Of a DNA stretch of 64,000 bases, positions 23,631 to 34,056 are shown in pieces. The DNA is taken from NCBI GenBank assembly GCA_905221605.1, contig CAJNDS010001001.1, forward strand, positions 1,666,497 to 1,730,496. Direction: 5' to 3'. The DNA is from Symbiodinium natans. Lineage: Eukaryota > Sar > Dinophyceae > Suessiales > Symbiodiniaceae. Under the pieces are notes generated by a model that made no database searches, was not told the DNA's origin, and worked only from the letters and a program-made list of their open reading frames with translations. Every line of letters begins with the position of its first letter. The stretch's first letter is position 1. A program made the position numbers and the translations under genes.

Positions 23631-23749
23631 AGCCCTAAACCCTGAACCCTAAACCCTAAACCCTGAACCCTGAACCCTAAAAACCCTATAAACCCTATAA
23701 ACCCTATAAACCCTAAACCCTAAACCCTAAACCCTAAACCCTAAACCAG

Positions 23750-23803
23750 GAGAGCCCAGTACCCCGGTCCTCTTTTAAGTCGAAGGTCGGAAAACCCTGG
23801 GCC
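23750..23803 (+). CDS. Candidate internal exon
   Basis: Preceded directly by (CCCTAAA)n ending ACCAG; donor GGCC|GTTTGT. Encodes ESPVPRSSFKSKVGKPWA. Unrecognised. Confidence 0.35.
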
Positions 23804-24089
23804 GTTTGTTGAACCCTAAGCCCCAAACCCCTTGTTTAACTCGAGCCGAAGGATGGGCCTTCATTATGTATCTTGTAGAAGAAGGGTTCTATCGCAAGGG
23901 CCCAAGCTTGGTCGTAGTTGGGTATCATCTTACAAATCTAGGGGTACTTAAACCCAATAAGGAGTATTTGATTTAGGTTGTTAATGCGATCCCAACCATG
24001 AACTCGCAAATGAAGGGCCCAAAATACCCTAAACCCTAAACCCTAAACCCTAAACCCCAAAGTACGTGGAGCCCTGAGATTGAGGCGAG

Positions 24090-24176
24090 GATGCCTACGC
24101 CCAAAGGCGGCGAGTGCATGAAAAGCGCCACCGGGATGCCGTCCTGGCCAAGCAGCAGGAGGAGGAGGAGGGGGAT
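24090..24176 (+). CDS. Candidate internal exon, charged helix
   Basis: Acceptor GCGAG. The frame contains DAYAQRRRVHEKRHRDAVLA followed by KQQEEEEGD, typical of a coiled-coil or helical linker. Runs into CCCTCAACCCTAAA sequence. Confidence 0.45.
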
Positions 24177-24480
24177 TGTTGGGTCTAGGCCCTCAACCCT
24201 AAACCCTAAACCCTAAACCCTAAACCCTAAACCCTAAACCCTAAACCCCAAACCCCTAAACCCCAAACCCCTTGTGAAAGAGGACCCGTAATCCTCCCCC
24301 GAGTCCGGATGAATGTTTGTGTGCTCCCGTTCTGTTGCAGCTGGTGCCCCGAACCCCGGAATCAAGGAAGATACCTGACTTCACATTAGCAAGTCGCTGA
24401 ATTTTAGGGCTCAGGGTTCAGGGTTTAGGGTGCAGGGTGTGGGGTTTAGGGTTCAGGGTTTAGGTTTCTTGGTTGCCAAG

Positions 24481-24569
24481 AGCTCTCGGAGGACAAGCAG
24501 ATGGTGCGTGCATTTCTGCGCGATGCCATCCTCGAGACAGCCAAGGCGGAGTTGTCAGGCCACCCGATG
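24481..24569 (+). CDS. Candidate internal exon
   Basis: Acceptor CCAAG; donor CCGATG|GTTTAGGG supplied by a telomere-like unit. Contains LSEDKQMVRAFLRDAILETA, then KAELSGHPM. One of the more convincing helical islands. Confidence 0.5.
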
Positions 24570-24930
24570 GTTTAGGGTTTAGGGTTTAGGGTTTAGGGTT
24601 TAGGGTTTAGGGCTTAGGGTTTAGGGTGCTTCAGTCGACGGGTAGATCGGTGGGTCTCCGGAACACCGGGGTCCCTTTCTTACTTTTTGGGAGTGCTTTT
24701 TAGGATTCCCTGCTAGACCTGGGTGTATAAAGCGGGACCCGATAGTTTTTGGGAAACTTGTGTACAGCCTAGGACAGAGACATGGGAGGTTGATAGTTCA
24801 GACTAGATTTCAACCCTAAACCCTAAACCCTAAACCCTTCACCCTAAACCCTGAACCCTGAACCCTAAAACCCTAAATCCCAAACCCCCCGGCTTTCTGC
24901 TGACGTGGTGTCTGTCCACGGCCCGCGCAG

Positions 24931-24982
24931 GGACGCTCGCCAGCCCCCAAGCTTCGCCCAGGAGCGCGTCGGGAAGAACTGG
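24931..24982 (+). CDS. Candidate internal exon
   Basis: Acceptor CGCGCAG; donor ACTGG|GTTTGG. Encodes DARQPPSFAQERVGKN. The frame is also open upstream (SADVVSVHGPRR). Confidence 0.35.
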
Positions 24983-25249
24983 GTTTGGGGGTTCAGGTTT
25001 GGGGCTCGGGGTTTGGGATTTAGGGTTTAGGGTTTAGGGTCCCCCCCCCCCTCCCCGAAGATGGTGGGGGTTACAGAGGGGAGTAAGATGAAGGGTCCTT
25101 TCTAGGAGGCCGCCCAGCTTATGTCCCCCAAACCCGAAACCCTAAAACCCCAAAAACCTTAAACCCGAAACCCAAAACCCTAAAACCCTTCAACCCTCAA
25201 CCCTAAACCCCCAACCCTAAACCCTCAACCCTAAACCCCGCGGCCGCAG

Positions 25250-25336
25250 TGCAGCCCCAGATTCGGAAACCCCAGTGCCTGGGCAGGAGAGCAGGTCCCA
25301 GAGCTCCTCCAGAGCCCCCTTGGCGAAGATTCAAGG
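25250..25336 (+). CDS. Candidate internal exon, Ser-rich
   Basis: Acceptor GCCGCAG; donor CAAGG|GTTTAGGG. The frame contains DSETPVPGQESRSQSSSRAP, a probably disordered segment. Confidence 0.4.
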
Positions 25337-25519
25337 GTTTAGGGTTTAGGGTTTAGGGTTTGGGGTTTGGGGTTTAGGGTTTAGGGTTTAGGGTTTAGGG
25401 CGTCTTGCGGTGTCCAGGAAAGTCGGGCACTTCTAGGTTCTAGGGGGTTTAAGGTTTTTGGGCTCAACCCCGCACCCCTAAACCCTCTCTATCACATACA
25501 GTATGATTCGCGGGTTCAA

Positions 25520-26310
25520 GGCCAAGGCCAATTCTTCGTGGTTCAAGGCCAATCTTGCGTGGTTGGAGGCGCCAGTTATTCGTGGTCCAAGGCCAATGGT
25601 TCGTGGTTCAAGGGCCAAATCGTCGAATTTTTTGTCCTGAAGCCATGCAATGGTTCAAGGACAATTATTGGCTGAATCATGGTCCAGGGCCAGGTTCAAG
25701 GCCACATCGTTCGGGGTCCACACATCGTTCGTGGTTCGATGACAGCCGAGGTTGGTTATGAGTGAAGAGAACACGGTTATAATAACATTACAATGAACGT
25801 AGTGAAGCGTGAATATTATTAAAAGCGTGTGAACGTAACAGAGAACGTACTATATTATAAGTGAAAGCGAAGCGTGTAAGCATGAACGGTGTGTTGACCT
25901 CACAGAATAGTTCTTGGGCGTCATGCGTTCTACATCCGTGAACAAGACCAAAAGTACAATATTATAATAAAGAACGTAGTGAGGCTTATATTGCTCTCTT
26001 AATATTAATACAGGTTTTCCAAGGATTTATTATTAGAATGAATTAAGTGAACATATGAATTACAATTTTATTATTTTCTGGAATTCTTTTTTCCTTATAA
26101 TTTTATCTCCATTTGTCTTTCATTTAATTCCTCAATTTCATAATCTAATAAGAAGACAAGTGAACGAAATGAATAATAAAAAGAGAAAAGGAGAAGATTT
26201 ATAGGCCAATTTTTCGTGCTTCAAGGCCAATTTTTCGTGCTTCAAGGCCAGTTGTTCGTGGTTCAATTGACCTTGAGCCAATTCTTCCTGGTTCAAGGCA
26301 AGGTCGTGGG
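25520..26310 (+). repeat. AT-rich island bracketed by a TTCGTGGTTCAAGGCCA repeat
   Basis: Units of TTCGTGGTTCAAGGCCAAT recur at 25520-25745 and again, as TTTTTCGTGCTTCAAGGCCA, at 26200-26310. Between them about 450 bp is strongly AT-rich, with repeated AACGTAGTGAAGCGTG-like words. No gene is recognisable inside, and its composition is unlike everything around it. Confidence 0.65.
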
Positions 26311-26558
26311 CAAGGCACTCGTCGAGTGTTTTATCAAGGGTGGGGAGGCGAAGGTTAGAGCGCTAAAATCGCAAGCTTGAGGCTATGAAGTAAAGCTAAG
26401 ACAGCAAGGGTGGAGTCTTGGTTGATGTCCGAGGGCTATGAGCAACTTGAAGCGCTGCTGCTGAACCCTAAGCCTTAGACCCGAAACCCTAAACCCTAAA
26501 CCCTAAGCCCTAAACCCTAAACCCTGAGAAGCCCTCCTAAACCGTGCGTGGCTTCGAG

Positions 26559-26653
26559 GCTGGGGGAGGATCACGCCCACGTCTCCTCCGGCGCGACAGC
26601 CCTGGCCGCACTACGGAACCACCTGGAGGACCTGGTGGGGAAACTCGAGGCCG
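26559..26653 (+). CDS. Candidate internal exon, helical
   Basis: AG|GC acceptor (TTCGAG|GCTGGG) and GT donor (GGCCG|GTGCTT). Contains VSSGATALAALRNHLEDLVG then KLEA. Phase 1 at the start. Unrecognised. Confidence 0.5.
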
Positions 26654-26749
26654 GTGCTTAAGATGCAGGTTTAGGGTTTAGGGTTTCGGGTTTAGGGTTT
26701 AGGGTTTAGGGTTCAGGCGGTAGGGTTAGCCTCTTTCATGTTTCCTCTA

Positions 26750-26868
26750 TACTTGGAGGTTCATGGGTACTTCTTAGTAGGGCAATAAATAATCACCCTA
26801 CCAAAAGGTTACAACCATGATTACCCTACTTGTAGCCCTACTTATAGGTCACGACGAACCTCCAAGTA
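26750..26868 (+). mobile_element. Foldback element, TACTTGGAGGTTC family
   Basis: Left arm ACTTGGAGGTTCATGGGTAC; the right arm ends ACGAACCTCCAAGTA. The interior contains AGGTTACAACCATGATTACC and CCCTACTTGTAGCCCTACTT, shared with other copies. About 119 bp, no ORF. Confidence 0.75.
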
Positions 26869-26935
26869 ATCCATCATGTAGAATGTAGTGCACTATGTGA
26901 AGTGTTGTGTATAATGTCAAAACCCTCAACCTGCA

Positions 26936-27053
26936 ATGATGTATGAAATCGTGTTGTCCCATGTGCTGGAGGCCACTGAGATACAGCTGCCTGCAGAGAT
27001 GGTCCCTTTGGCAAGCGCTTCAGACACCGAACTTGCGGAATGCCTGGGCTCAG
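26936..27053 (+). CDS. Candidate exon
   Basis: The frame from ATG 26936 reads MMYEIVLSHVLEATEIQLPA and continues EMVPLASASDTELAECLG, ending at CTCAG before a TTTAGGG-like tract. The acceptor is unclear, so this could be a 5' exon. Unrecognised. Confidence 0.45.
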
Positions 27054-27125
27054 GGTTTAGGGTTTAGGGTTCAGGGTTTAGGGTCTAGGGTTCAGGGTTT
27101 AGGGTTCAGGGTTCAGGGTTCAGGG

Positions 27126-27231
<106 letters not shown>

Positions 27232-27335
27232 ACAAGCAATGGCCGGGCCGGCATCTGATTTGCCTCAAGCCAATGCACGTTGAATGTTGTGGTAAAGTGC
27301 AGCTTCGCCCTACACGTGCCCGATCTTTTCCGCAG

Positions 27336-27414
27336 ACCAAGAGAAGATGGAAGTCAGGTTCGCGCCGCCCAGTTTGCCAGCAGCGCGCTTCAGCGCAAGC
27401 GAGCCATGCCTGCA
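27336..27414 (+). CDS. Candidate exon, frame uncertain
   Basis: Acceptor TTTTCCGCAG|ACC. The best frame contains DGSQVRAAQFASSALQRKRA. Other frames are also open. Followed by AT-rich sequence without genes to about 27850. Confidence 0.35.
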
Positions 27415-27850
27415 TGTTCACTTACATGTATTCACATGCTGATAGAAGAGAAACACATTCCCCAACACAACAGTGCACCATTTGTTTATATTTATCACAC
27501 AATGTACATATATATATGTATATTATATGTGGAGCTTAGTAATGTGTATATATAAATATATGGATATGAAACCCATGACCTTGTATGTTGTTCATTTACA
27601 GACTGCAGATTCCATGTTGCGTACTGTATATGTATATGCACATGTTTTTATACATACTTTTCTTCTACATATGGCATCTTTCAAATTTCACAATGCGCCG
27701 ATACCATCGACTACATACTGTATTACTATGTAGGAACGCCCCACAACGGGTTTCATCATGCTTCCTCCTGGGCTGTCTTTTGTGTTCCGGGAGACGCGGT
27801 GGGATTCTCTGTAGGCTCTGGGGGTTGGCACTCCATGGGCCTGCCAGAAC

Positions 27851-27962
27851 TACTTGGAGGTTCTGTAATTACTTATCACCATCTTAGGGCAATTTCGGGG
27901 GCTTATAAGTGGGTTATATGTACAGTGAGAATCGGTCAGTAAGCACCATGAACCTCCAAGTA
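27851..27962 (+). mobile_element. Foldback element, TACTTGGAGGTTC family
   Basis: Arms TACTTGGAGGTTC and GAACCTCCAAGTA, 112 bp apart end to end. The interior differs from most copies (GGGGGCTTATAAGTGGG). Confidence 0.7.
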
Positions 27963-27989
27963 ATAGACCAGGCCTAGGAGGTACCAACT

Positions 27990-28240
27990 TCTCACCCCAA
28001 ACCCTAAACCCCAACCCCTCCCTAGACCCTAAACCCTAAACCCTATATAAACCCTAAACCCTAAACCCTAAGCCCTAAACCCCTAAACCCTAAACCCTAA
28101 ACCCTAACCCCTAAACCCCTAACCCTAAACCCTAAACCCTAAACCCTAAACCCTAAACCCTAAACCCTAAACCCTAAACCCTAAACCCTAAACCCTAAAC
28201 CCTAAACCCTGAACCCTAAACCTAAACCCTAAACCCTAAT
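27990..28240 (+). repeat. Long CCCTAAA tract
   Basis: About 250 bp of CCCTAAA with scattered CCCCTAAA and CCCTAAG variants; the second half is nearly perfect. Confidence 0.9.
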
Positions 28241-28289
28241 TCACGTCCCTGCCCCCCCCGGGCGGCCCCTCCACCCCCCGGCCCCCGAG

Positions 28290-28361
28290 GAGAGCGCATC
28301 AAGCCGGCGGCCTTGAAGCAGAGGTTTGCCGAGGCGATTGATACTGCGCCTCGGAGACAGG
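28290..28361 (+). CDS. Candidate internal exon
   Basis: Contains GERIKPAALKQRFAEAIDTA then PRRQ, between a C tract and a GAGGGAGTTAA repeat. Acceptor CCGAG, donor GGG|GTGGG. Unrecognised. Confidence 0.4.
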
Positions 28362-28374
28362 GGGGTGGGTTTAG

Positions 28375-28550
28375 GGGGGAGTTAAGGGGAGTTAAGAGGG
28401 AGTTGAGAGGGAGTTAAGAGGGAGTTAAGAGGGAGTTAAGAGGGAGTTAAGAGGGAGGGAGTTGAGGGAGTTGAGGGAGTTTGGTTTCTAGGGAGGTTAG
28501 GGAGGTCAGGGAGTTTAGGGAGGTCAGGAGGTTAGGGAGTGTCGGGAGCT
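28375..28550 (+). repeat. GAGGGAGTTAA tandem repeat
   Basis: Short units GGGAGTTAAGA and GGGAGTTGAGG grade into TTAGGGAGG, as if derived from telomere-like units. Confidence 0.8.
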
Positions 28551-29170
28551 TATAGGGTTTATTGAGGGTTTGGGTCTTTTTGCCTCCGAGCTCAAGAGCA
28601 GCCCTTTTGAAGGACACCGTGCCCTCGCCCGGTTGCACTTGGAGGTTCATGGGTCGCAAAAGTAGGGGCTGCATGGTTCCGTTTTAGGGTTTAGGGTTTA
28701 GGGTTTAGGGTTTAGGGTTTAGGGTTTAGGGTTTAGGGTTAGGGTTTAGGATGTAGGATTTAAGGTTTAGGGTTTAGGGTTGTACTTCTGACCCTACTTC
28801 TAAGTACCCAAGGAGTGCCCTCAAGACAACTCAGGTTGACCAACCGCTCCTGGAGGCTCGAGCCTCAAGTTCGATGATGGGGTTCTGGGGTTTAGGGTTT
28901 AGGGTTGTTCTTAAGGGAGGGGGGGTTCAAAGGGGGGGGTACGTAACCCAAGGTTCCTAATCCTCCCACGACTCCTAAGGCCCTGTAAGCTTCCCGTAAC
29001 GTTTTTCAGGTACCTAGCCCCTAACCCCCTCAACCCTTAAAGCCCTTAAAACCCTTAAGACCCTTAAAACCCTTAAAATCCTTAACGCCCTTAACGCCCT
29101 TAAAGCCCTTAACGCCCTAAAACCCTCAAGCCCTTCAGCTCCCCCTTATTTTGCCCACACAAGATCTCAG

Positions 29171-29234
29171 GTCGCTGAGCAGGGCTTCGAGCATCGCCGT
29201 GGGGCCCTGGAGGCGCAGGCCTCGCAGCTGAGGC
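29171..29234 (+). CDS. Candidate internal exon, coiled-coil-like
   Basis: Acceptor TCTCAG|GTCGCT, donor AGGC|GTGGGG. Encodes VAEQGFEHRRGALEAQASQL. Followed at once by a G tract (29236-29262). Confidence 0.45.
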
Positions 29235-29914
29235 GTGGGGGGGGGGGGGGGGGGGGGGGGGGCTTTTCGGGCTTTTTCGGGCTTTTTCGGGCTTTTTCGG
29301 GCTGTTTAGGACTTTGGGGGGCGGTTTAGGGCTTTTGGGGCTCTTGGGGCTTCAGGGCTTTTCGGTGGTTGCAGGTACCTAAAACACCTGGTGACTTGGA
29401 GGTTCGGACGCTGTTGCCGCGTGGGCTTTAGCTGCTCAAGCACAGTCTGCATGTACATTTTCAGGAACGCGAGAATTAGCGTAGGATGTCCCACAGCAAG
29501 AAACACTGTAAAAACCGATGTTTTTTGAACTTTTAATCTTGTGAGCCTCCAAAACTCCGAAATATATGACACAGAAGTACACATCACTCCTTTCACTTCG
29601 GGCGTTCTAGTGGAAGGGTGCAATGGCGGCAAACAAGCACATAAAACCATGGTTTTTACGATGTTTTACGACACGCACACAAGGGTCAGCTTTGTGCATT
29701 TTTGTTTTTTGTTTTTTTTGTTGCTTCTGGTGGCAGTTGTTAGTGGTTCGAGCGTCATGACGACACACCGCTCGCATAAGCCTTGTGACAGTGCGTCTTG
29801 TTACAGAAACGTCGAACGTCCAAACCCTGAACCTTAGACTTTTGAATCCCAGGAAAACTCTGAACCCTAAACGCTAAACCCTAAACCCTAAACCCTCACA
29901 CTTCTGAATGCCAG

Positions 29915-30011
29915 GGAGGTGGTGGATGTGCTGCGAAGCTCCGTCGACCAGCGCCAGGGCGCTTTCCATGAGCTCGACGCCGAGAACCGAGGCTTGTTGG
30001 GAGAGGGGGGC
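29915..30011 (+). CDS. Candidate internal exon, coiled-coil-like
   Basis: Acceptor GCCAG, donor GGGC|GTGGGG before a TTTAGGG array. Contains VVDVLRSSVDQRQGAFHELD then AENRGLLGE. Resembles the helical islands at 29171 and 38882. Confidence 0.5.
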
Positions 30012-30067
30012 GTGGGGTTTAGGGTTTAGGGTTTAGGGTTTAGGGTTTAGGGTTTAGGGTTTAGGGG

Positions 30068-30167
30068 TTGGGATGTTCGCCCTTATGCTAACAGTCCTTA
30101 CTAGGGAGTATAGTGAACCCCTATCCTAATCCCTATTCAGGACTGTCAGTTTCAGGGGAAACATCCA
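30068..30167 (+). mobile_element. Foldback element, TTGGGATGTTCCCC family
   Basis: Left arm TTGGGATGTTCGCCCTTATG; the right arm ends GGGGAAACATCC. Inner arms CTAACAGTCC and GGACTGTCAG also pair. About 100 bp. Confidence 0.7.
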
Positions 30168-30194
30168 GGTTTAAGGCCGAAACACCCCTGCGTG

Positions 30195-30510
30195 TCGATT
30201 TTGGATTGCGAAATATGTGCGACAAGGTGCGACAATGTTGCGAAAATATTGCGAAACAGATGCCAGTCTCAGCATCAGTCAACTTAAGTGCCTGTCAGCG
30301 CCAAGGTGACGGAAGACGGCCAGGTCATGCATTGCTCATCTTTGCTTTGCATTTTGAAGCAAGATTTGTCGTTTTTTCGCAACATTTCGCAACACTTTCG
30401 CAATATCTTCGCAATATTTTCGCAAAAATCAATTTGACATGCAAACTATCCGCAAAATCGTTTCGCAAAAATCGACAACAATCGCAATATTCCGCATACA
30501 TGTCGCAAAG
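30195..30510 (+). mobile_element. Foldback with GCGAAAATATTGCG-type arms
   Basis: Left arm GACAATGTTGCGAAAATATT; the right arm contains TTCGCAATATTTTCGCAA and CGCAACATTTCGCAACAC. A 110-bp unrelated middle separates them. The 141-codon frame across it is not protein-like. Confidence 0.55.
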
Positions 30511-31291
30511 GGCTTATTGGGGGTTGCGTGGCCTGTAGCCTGCTCACCATCCCATAAGCTTAAACCCTAAACCCTAAACCCTAAACCCTCAACCCTAAAC
30601 CCTAAACCCTAAACCCTAAAGCCCCAAACCCCAAACCGCTGCCTTCCTGCTTGCACAGGTCCAGCGGCTGCCACGCAGGTTCCGAAGGCGCCGTGGATGC
30701 AAGATGCTTGCAATGTTTCTGGGGTTTAGGGTTTGGGGTTTAGGGTTCAGGGTTTAAGGCTCAAGAAGGAATCAAGAAGGGCGGAGAATGTGCGAGTGTA
30801 GAGGGAGGGCGCAAGGGGGGCACTGACGCGGGATGCATGCTGCGCCTGCACTGCGGAGGTCGTTTCTCCCCCTGGGTTGTAGAGGGCCCTATGCATACAC
30901 TCCACGATTTTCACAGGGTACCCCATTCCCTCGTTTTTCTACTAAGAAGCAGCCCGGAAAGTCGACTCTTGCGGTTTAGGGTTTAGGGTTTAGGGTTGAG
31001 GGTTTAGGGTTTAGGGTTTAGGGTTTAGGGAGCATGTGCGCGCGACCGAGGCTATGGTGGCAAAAGCTCAAAATTGGGGTCGCATACCTTGTACGATTGT
31101 CGTTCCTGCTCGGGTGTATGACCCAGAATCCCGCTGAGGGTTCAAGTAGTCCCCAAGGTCGTCGTACTGTCTGGGGCTTTATGCACAGTACGCCTAGATC
31201 CCCTAAACCCTAAACCCCAAACCCTAAACTCCAAACCCTCAACCCTCAGCCCGAAACCCTAAGCCCTAAGCCCTAAGCCCTAAGCCCTAAG

Positions 31292-31373
31292 ACAGATCGG
31301 AGTCTAAGGCCTTTTGGAAAGCGCTGGGTCCTGCAGGCGATCTGGAGGATTCCGAAGAGGAGCTGCAGAGTAG
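31292..31373 (+). CDS. Candidate internal exon, acidic
   Basis: Contains SKAFWKALGPAGDLEDSEEE and ends at the AG|GC donor GAGTAG|GCCTAT. The acceptor AAG follows CCCTAAG repeats. Unrecognised. Confidence 0.45.
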
Positions 31374-31522
31374 GCCTATTTTTCTCGGTTTAAGTTTGGG
31401 GTTTAGGGTTTAGGGTTTAGTGTTAATTCGGCTCCCTTCTAAACCCCCTTTAAGCCAAAACGGGTACCCTTTGTTATTCCTGGGTTACTCTTGGGACTGG
31501 GACGGGGTGTGTCTCCCCGCAG

Positions 31523-31569
31523 AGCAGGCGGGGATGCCAGAAGAAGCGATCCCGCTGCGGTGGCTCTAA
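31523..31569 (+). CDS. Candidate 3' exon
   Basis: Acceptor CCCCGCAG; reads EQAGMPEEAIPLRWL then TAA. Short, so low confidence. Confidence 0.3.
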
Positions 31570-32316
31570 GTTACAGGCCCGTTTTCTTGGGGGTAAATGG
31601 AACCTGTTTCTTCTTTTCCTGTGGTTTAGGGTTTAGGGTTTAGGGTTGTTCCTAGAGTCTCTAAGGAACAGCTCAAATTAGCATTTGTGCAAAGGGTACT
31701 AAGGTCAGTATAGTTTTGGGTCTCTATGGAACACGCCGTCCCTGTAGTGTAGGGCACCAAAGCAGGTGCCCATGTTTCCAACAGCAATCCTGCGACAGAA
31801 ACAGGATCCATGACAATCCCTAAACCCTAAACCCCAAACCCCAAACCCTAGACCCTAAACCCCAAGCCCTAAACCCTAAACCCTAAACCCTAAACCCTAA
31901 ACCCTAAACCCAAAACCCAAAACCCAAAGCCTTACCCGTAAACAGCCTACTTTTAGGCCCTAAGCCGTCGACCCCTGAAAGCCCACAACCCGGTTCCCCA
32001 AACACCTAGACACCTTAAACCCCTCAACCTTGTACCCTAAAACCTTAAACCCTCAACCCTGTGCCCGAAACCTAGACGCCCTAAGCCCTCAACCCTGCAC
32101 CTTAAAACTAAACACCCTCAACCCAATACCCCGTCCCCTAGGCCCTGAACGCCCCAAACCCCTCAACCCTGTACTCTTAAGCCCTTAACGCCCCAAACCC
32201 CTCAACCCCGTACCCTAAACCCTAAACGCCCCAAGCCCCTCAACCCCGTACTCGAATACCTCCTAAACCCCCCTAAGCCAAACCAAACCTAACCTAAACA
32301 TAAGTTCACCCCGCAG

Positions 32317-32407
32317 GACGCCGCCTCTGGCGACTCTGAGGGCAGGGCTTCCCCGAGGCCTGGACCAGGTTCTCTTTCTTCTCATTCTTCTCATTGTTCT
32401 CAAATGG
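32317..32407 (+). CDS. Candidate internal exon, Ser/Pro-rich
   Basis: Acceptor CCCGCAG, donor ATGG|GTTTAGGG. Contains GDSEGRASPRPGPGSLSSHS, probably disordered. Confidence 0.4.
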
Positions 32408-32512
32408 GTTTAGGGTTTAGGGTTTAGGGTTTACGGTTCTCACTACTAGCATGTCTCATCTTGATGATCACTATGAATACACTATTGTGATGTATGAGTC
32501 AAAACACCAAAG

Positions 32513-32594
32513 GGCGCCAGAGATCCCGACAGCTGGCCCTCGAACGATGTTTCGGGACGCGGTAGACGGCCTCAGGATCTCTGGATGCTTCTGG
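32513..32594 (+). CDS. Candidate internal exon
   Basis: Encodes APEIPTAGPRTMFRDAVDGL then RISGCF. Donor TCTGG|GTTTAGGG. Unrecognised but protein-like. Confidence 0.45.
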
Positions 32595-32639
32595 GTTTAG
32601 GGTTTAGGGTTTAGGGTTCAGGGTTCAGGGTTTAGGGCT

Positions 32640-32860
32640 CGGAGTTTTGGGGTTATGTATGTATATACATATATGCCGATGCACGTACGTGTGTATATGT
32701 AGAGATGCAGGTATAAGTATGAAGGAGAGTAGATGTAAACAGCAACGAGTAGATGGGCACACGCATATATGTACATATATATATATATGTATATATATAT
32801 ATCTATCTCTCTCTACACGTTTGTATGTACAGACATATCATGTATACACTGGGTAGTAGC
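32640..32860 (+). repeat. TA/TATG microsatellite region
   Basis: (TA)n, ATGTATA and CTCTCT runs; frames rich in Tyr/Ile are artefacts. Confidence 0.9.
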
Positions 32861-32922
32861 AGTGAGGGGGTATGTTGTCGGTCACTTGCCTTGCATGCGC
32901 CCCCGTCTTCGCGTCCGCGCAG

Positions 32923-33041
32923 CAGGGGATGCTCGAAGGTCGCCTGACAGCTTCGAAGCCCTCTCTTCCCATGTCCGGCGGCACCCAATCCCAGGAGTCC
33001 ATCCCCTACAAGAAGTGCCTTACCTATTAGCCAACAGCTGA
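32923..33041 (+). CDS. Candidate exon
   Basis: Acceptor CGCGCAG. The frame contains DSFEALSSHVRRHPIPGVHP then LQEVPYLLANS and TGA. Could be a 3' exon. Unrecognised. Confidence 0.45.
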
Positions 33042-33172
33042 ACGTTCAGCTTTTTGGGGTTTTCTGTATTTTGTAGGAATGGTAAAGTTTTGAACCTTTT
33101 TTTTTAATTCCTCGGTTGTTGGAGAAGTAAGGTGCAAGCATGGCTGCACTGGCACCAATGAGGGTGCGCGAG

Positions 33173-33290
33173 GCCCACGTCCTCACCCCGACGGTCGCCT
33201 CAGCAGTGAGGCTTCCATTCACTTCGAGCGCCTGCACAAGTTCCTTGATGCAGTGGAGCAGGACCCGCTGAAGTTCCAAGCGAACCTTGG
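33173..33290 (+). CDS. Candidate internal exon
   Basis: AG|GC acceptor (GCGAG|GCCCAC), donor CTTGG|GTCATA. Contains ASIHFERLHKFLDAVEQDPL then KFQANL. Among the more convincing islands. A minus-strand frame here is its shadow. Confidence 0.5.
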
Positions 33291-33393
33291 GTCATATTTG
33301 GGTAACATTTTACTTAAGGGTACTTAAACCCAATAAATCAGGAATAAGTGTTAAATTCTGAATCTAATGATAAGGAAAAAGGTTTCAATATGA

Positions 33394-33525
33394 TAAACCC
33401 TAAACCCTAAACCCTAAACCCTAAACCCTAAACCCTAAACCCTAAACCCTAAACCCTAAACCCTAAACCCTAAACCCCAAACCCGAAGCCCTAAACCCTA
33501 AACCCTAAACCCTAAACCCTAGAAC
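33394..33525 (+). repeat. CCCTAAA tract leading to an exon-like island
   Basis: Nearly perfect units for 80 bp, then variants, ending AGAACCAG at the next island's acceptor. Confidence 0.85.
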
Positions 33526-33528
33526 CAG

Positions 33529-33611
33529 GAACGTCGAGGTGGCCAGGATGATCTCCCAAACGCAGGCTGCGCCGATTTTGGACCTGCGGCCCGGCAGTTG
33601 GGATAGCCAGG
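33529..33611 (+). CDS. Candidate internal exon
   Basis: Acceptor AACCAG directly after (CCCTAAA)n; GC donor at 33612. Encodes NVEVARMISQTQAAPILDLR then PGSWDSQ. Confidence 0.5.
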
Positions 33612-33910
33612 GCACAGTCCGAAACCAACTGGAAGCTTGCTTAAACCAACTGCAAACTTTTTGGGTTTCCTTACTTATTAGGGTTTGATAAAGGGTCCGA
33701 AACCAGCTGGAAACTTGCTTTTAGCCAAGAGTTGCACTTTTTGAGCGTTTTTTGGGGTTTCCTTTATTTTTAGTAGGAATAATAAAGAGAGCCCGAAGCC
33801 AACTGGAAACTTGCTTCGCCAAGAGTTGCACTTTTTGAGGAAGCTTACCTGGCCAGGAGTTGCACTTTATAAACTTCTTGCGTTTCCTTATGTAGTAGGA
33901 ATAATGACCC
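33612..33910 (+). repeat. Tandem repeat, about 110-bp unit
   Basis: Three diverged units share CGAAACCAACTGGAAACTTG, GCCAAGAGTTGCACTTTTTG and TAGTAGGAATAATAAAG. Related words occur at about 33050. Followed to 34056 by a TAACACC array. Confidence 0.75.
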
Positions 33911-33934
33911 TAAACCCTCCACCCTAAACCTAAC

Positions 33935-34056
33935 ACCCTGACACCCTAACACCCTAACACCCTAACACCGTAAAACCCCAACACCCGAACACCCTAACAC
34001 ACTAATACCCTAACACCCTAACACCCTAACACCCTAACACCCTAACACCCTAACAC
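33935..34056 (+). repeat. CCCTAACA variant array
   Basis: Fifteen or so 7-bp CCCTAACA-phase units, a locally homogenised variant of CCCTAAA. The adjacent sequence reverts to CCCTAAA. Confidence 0.85.
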
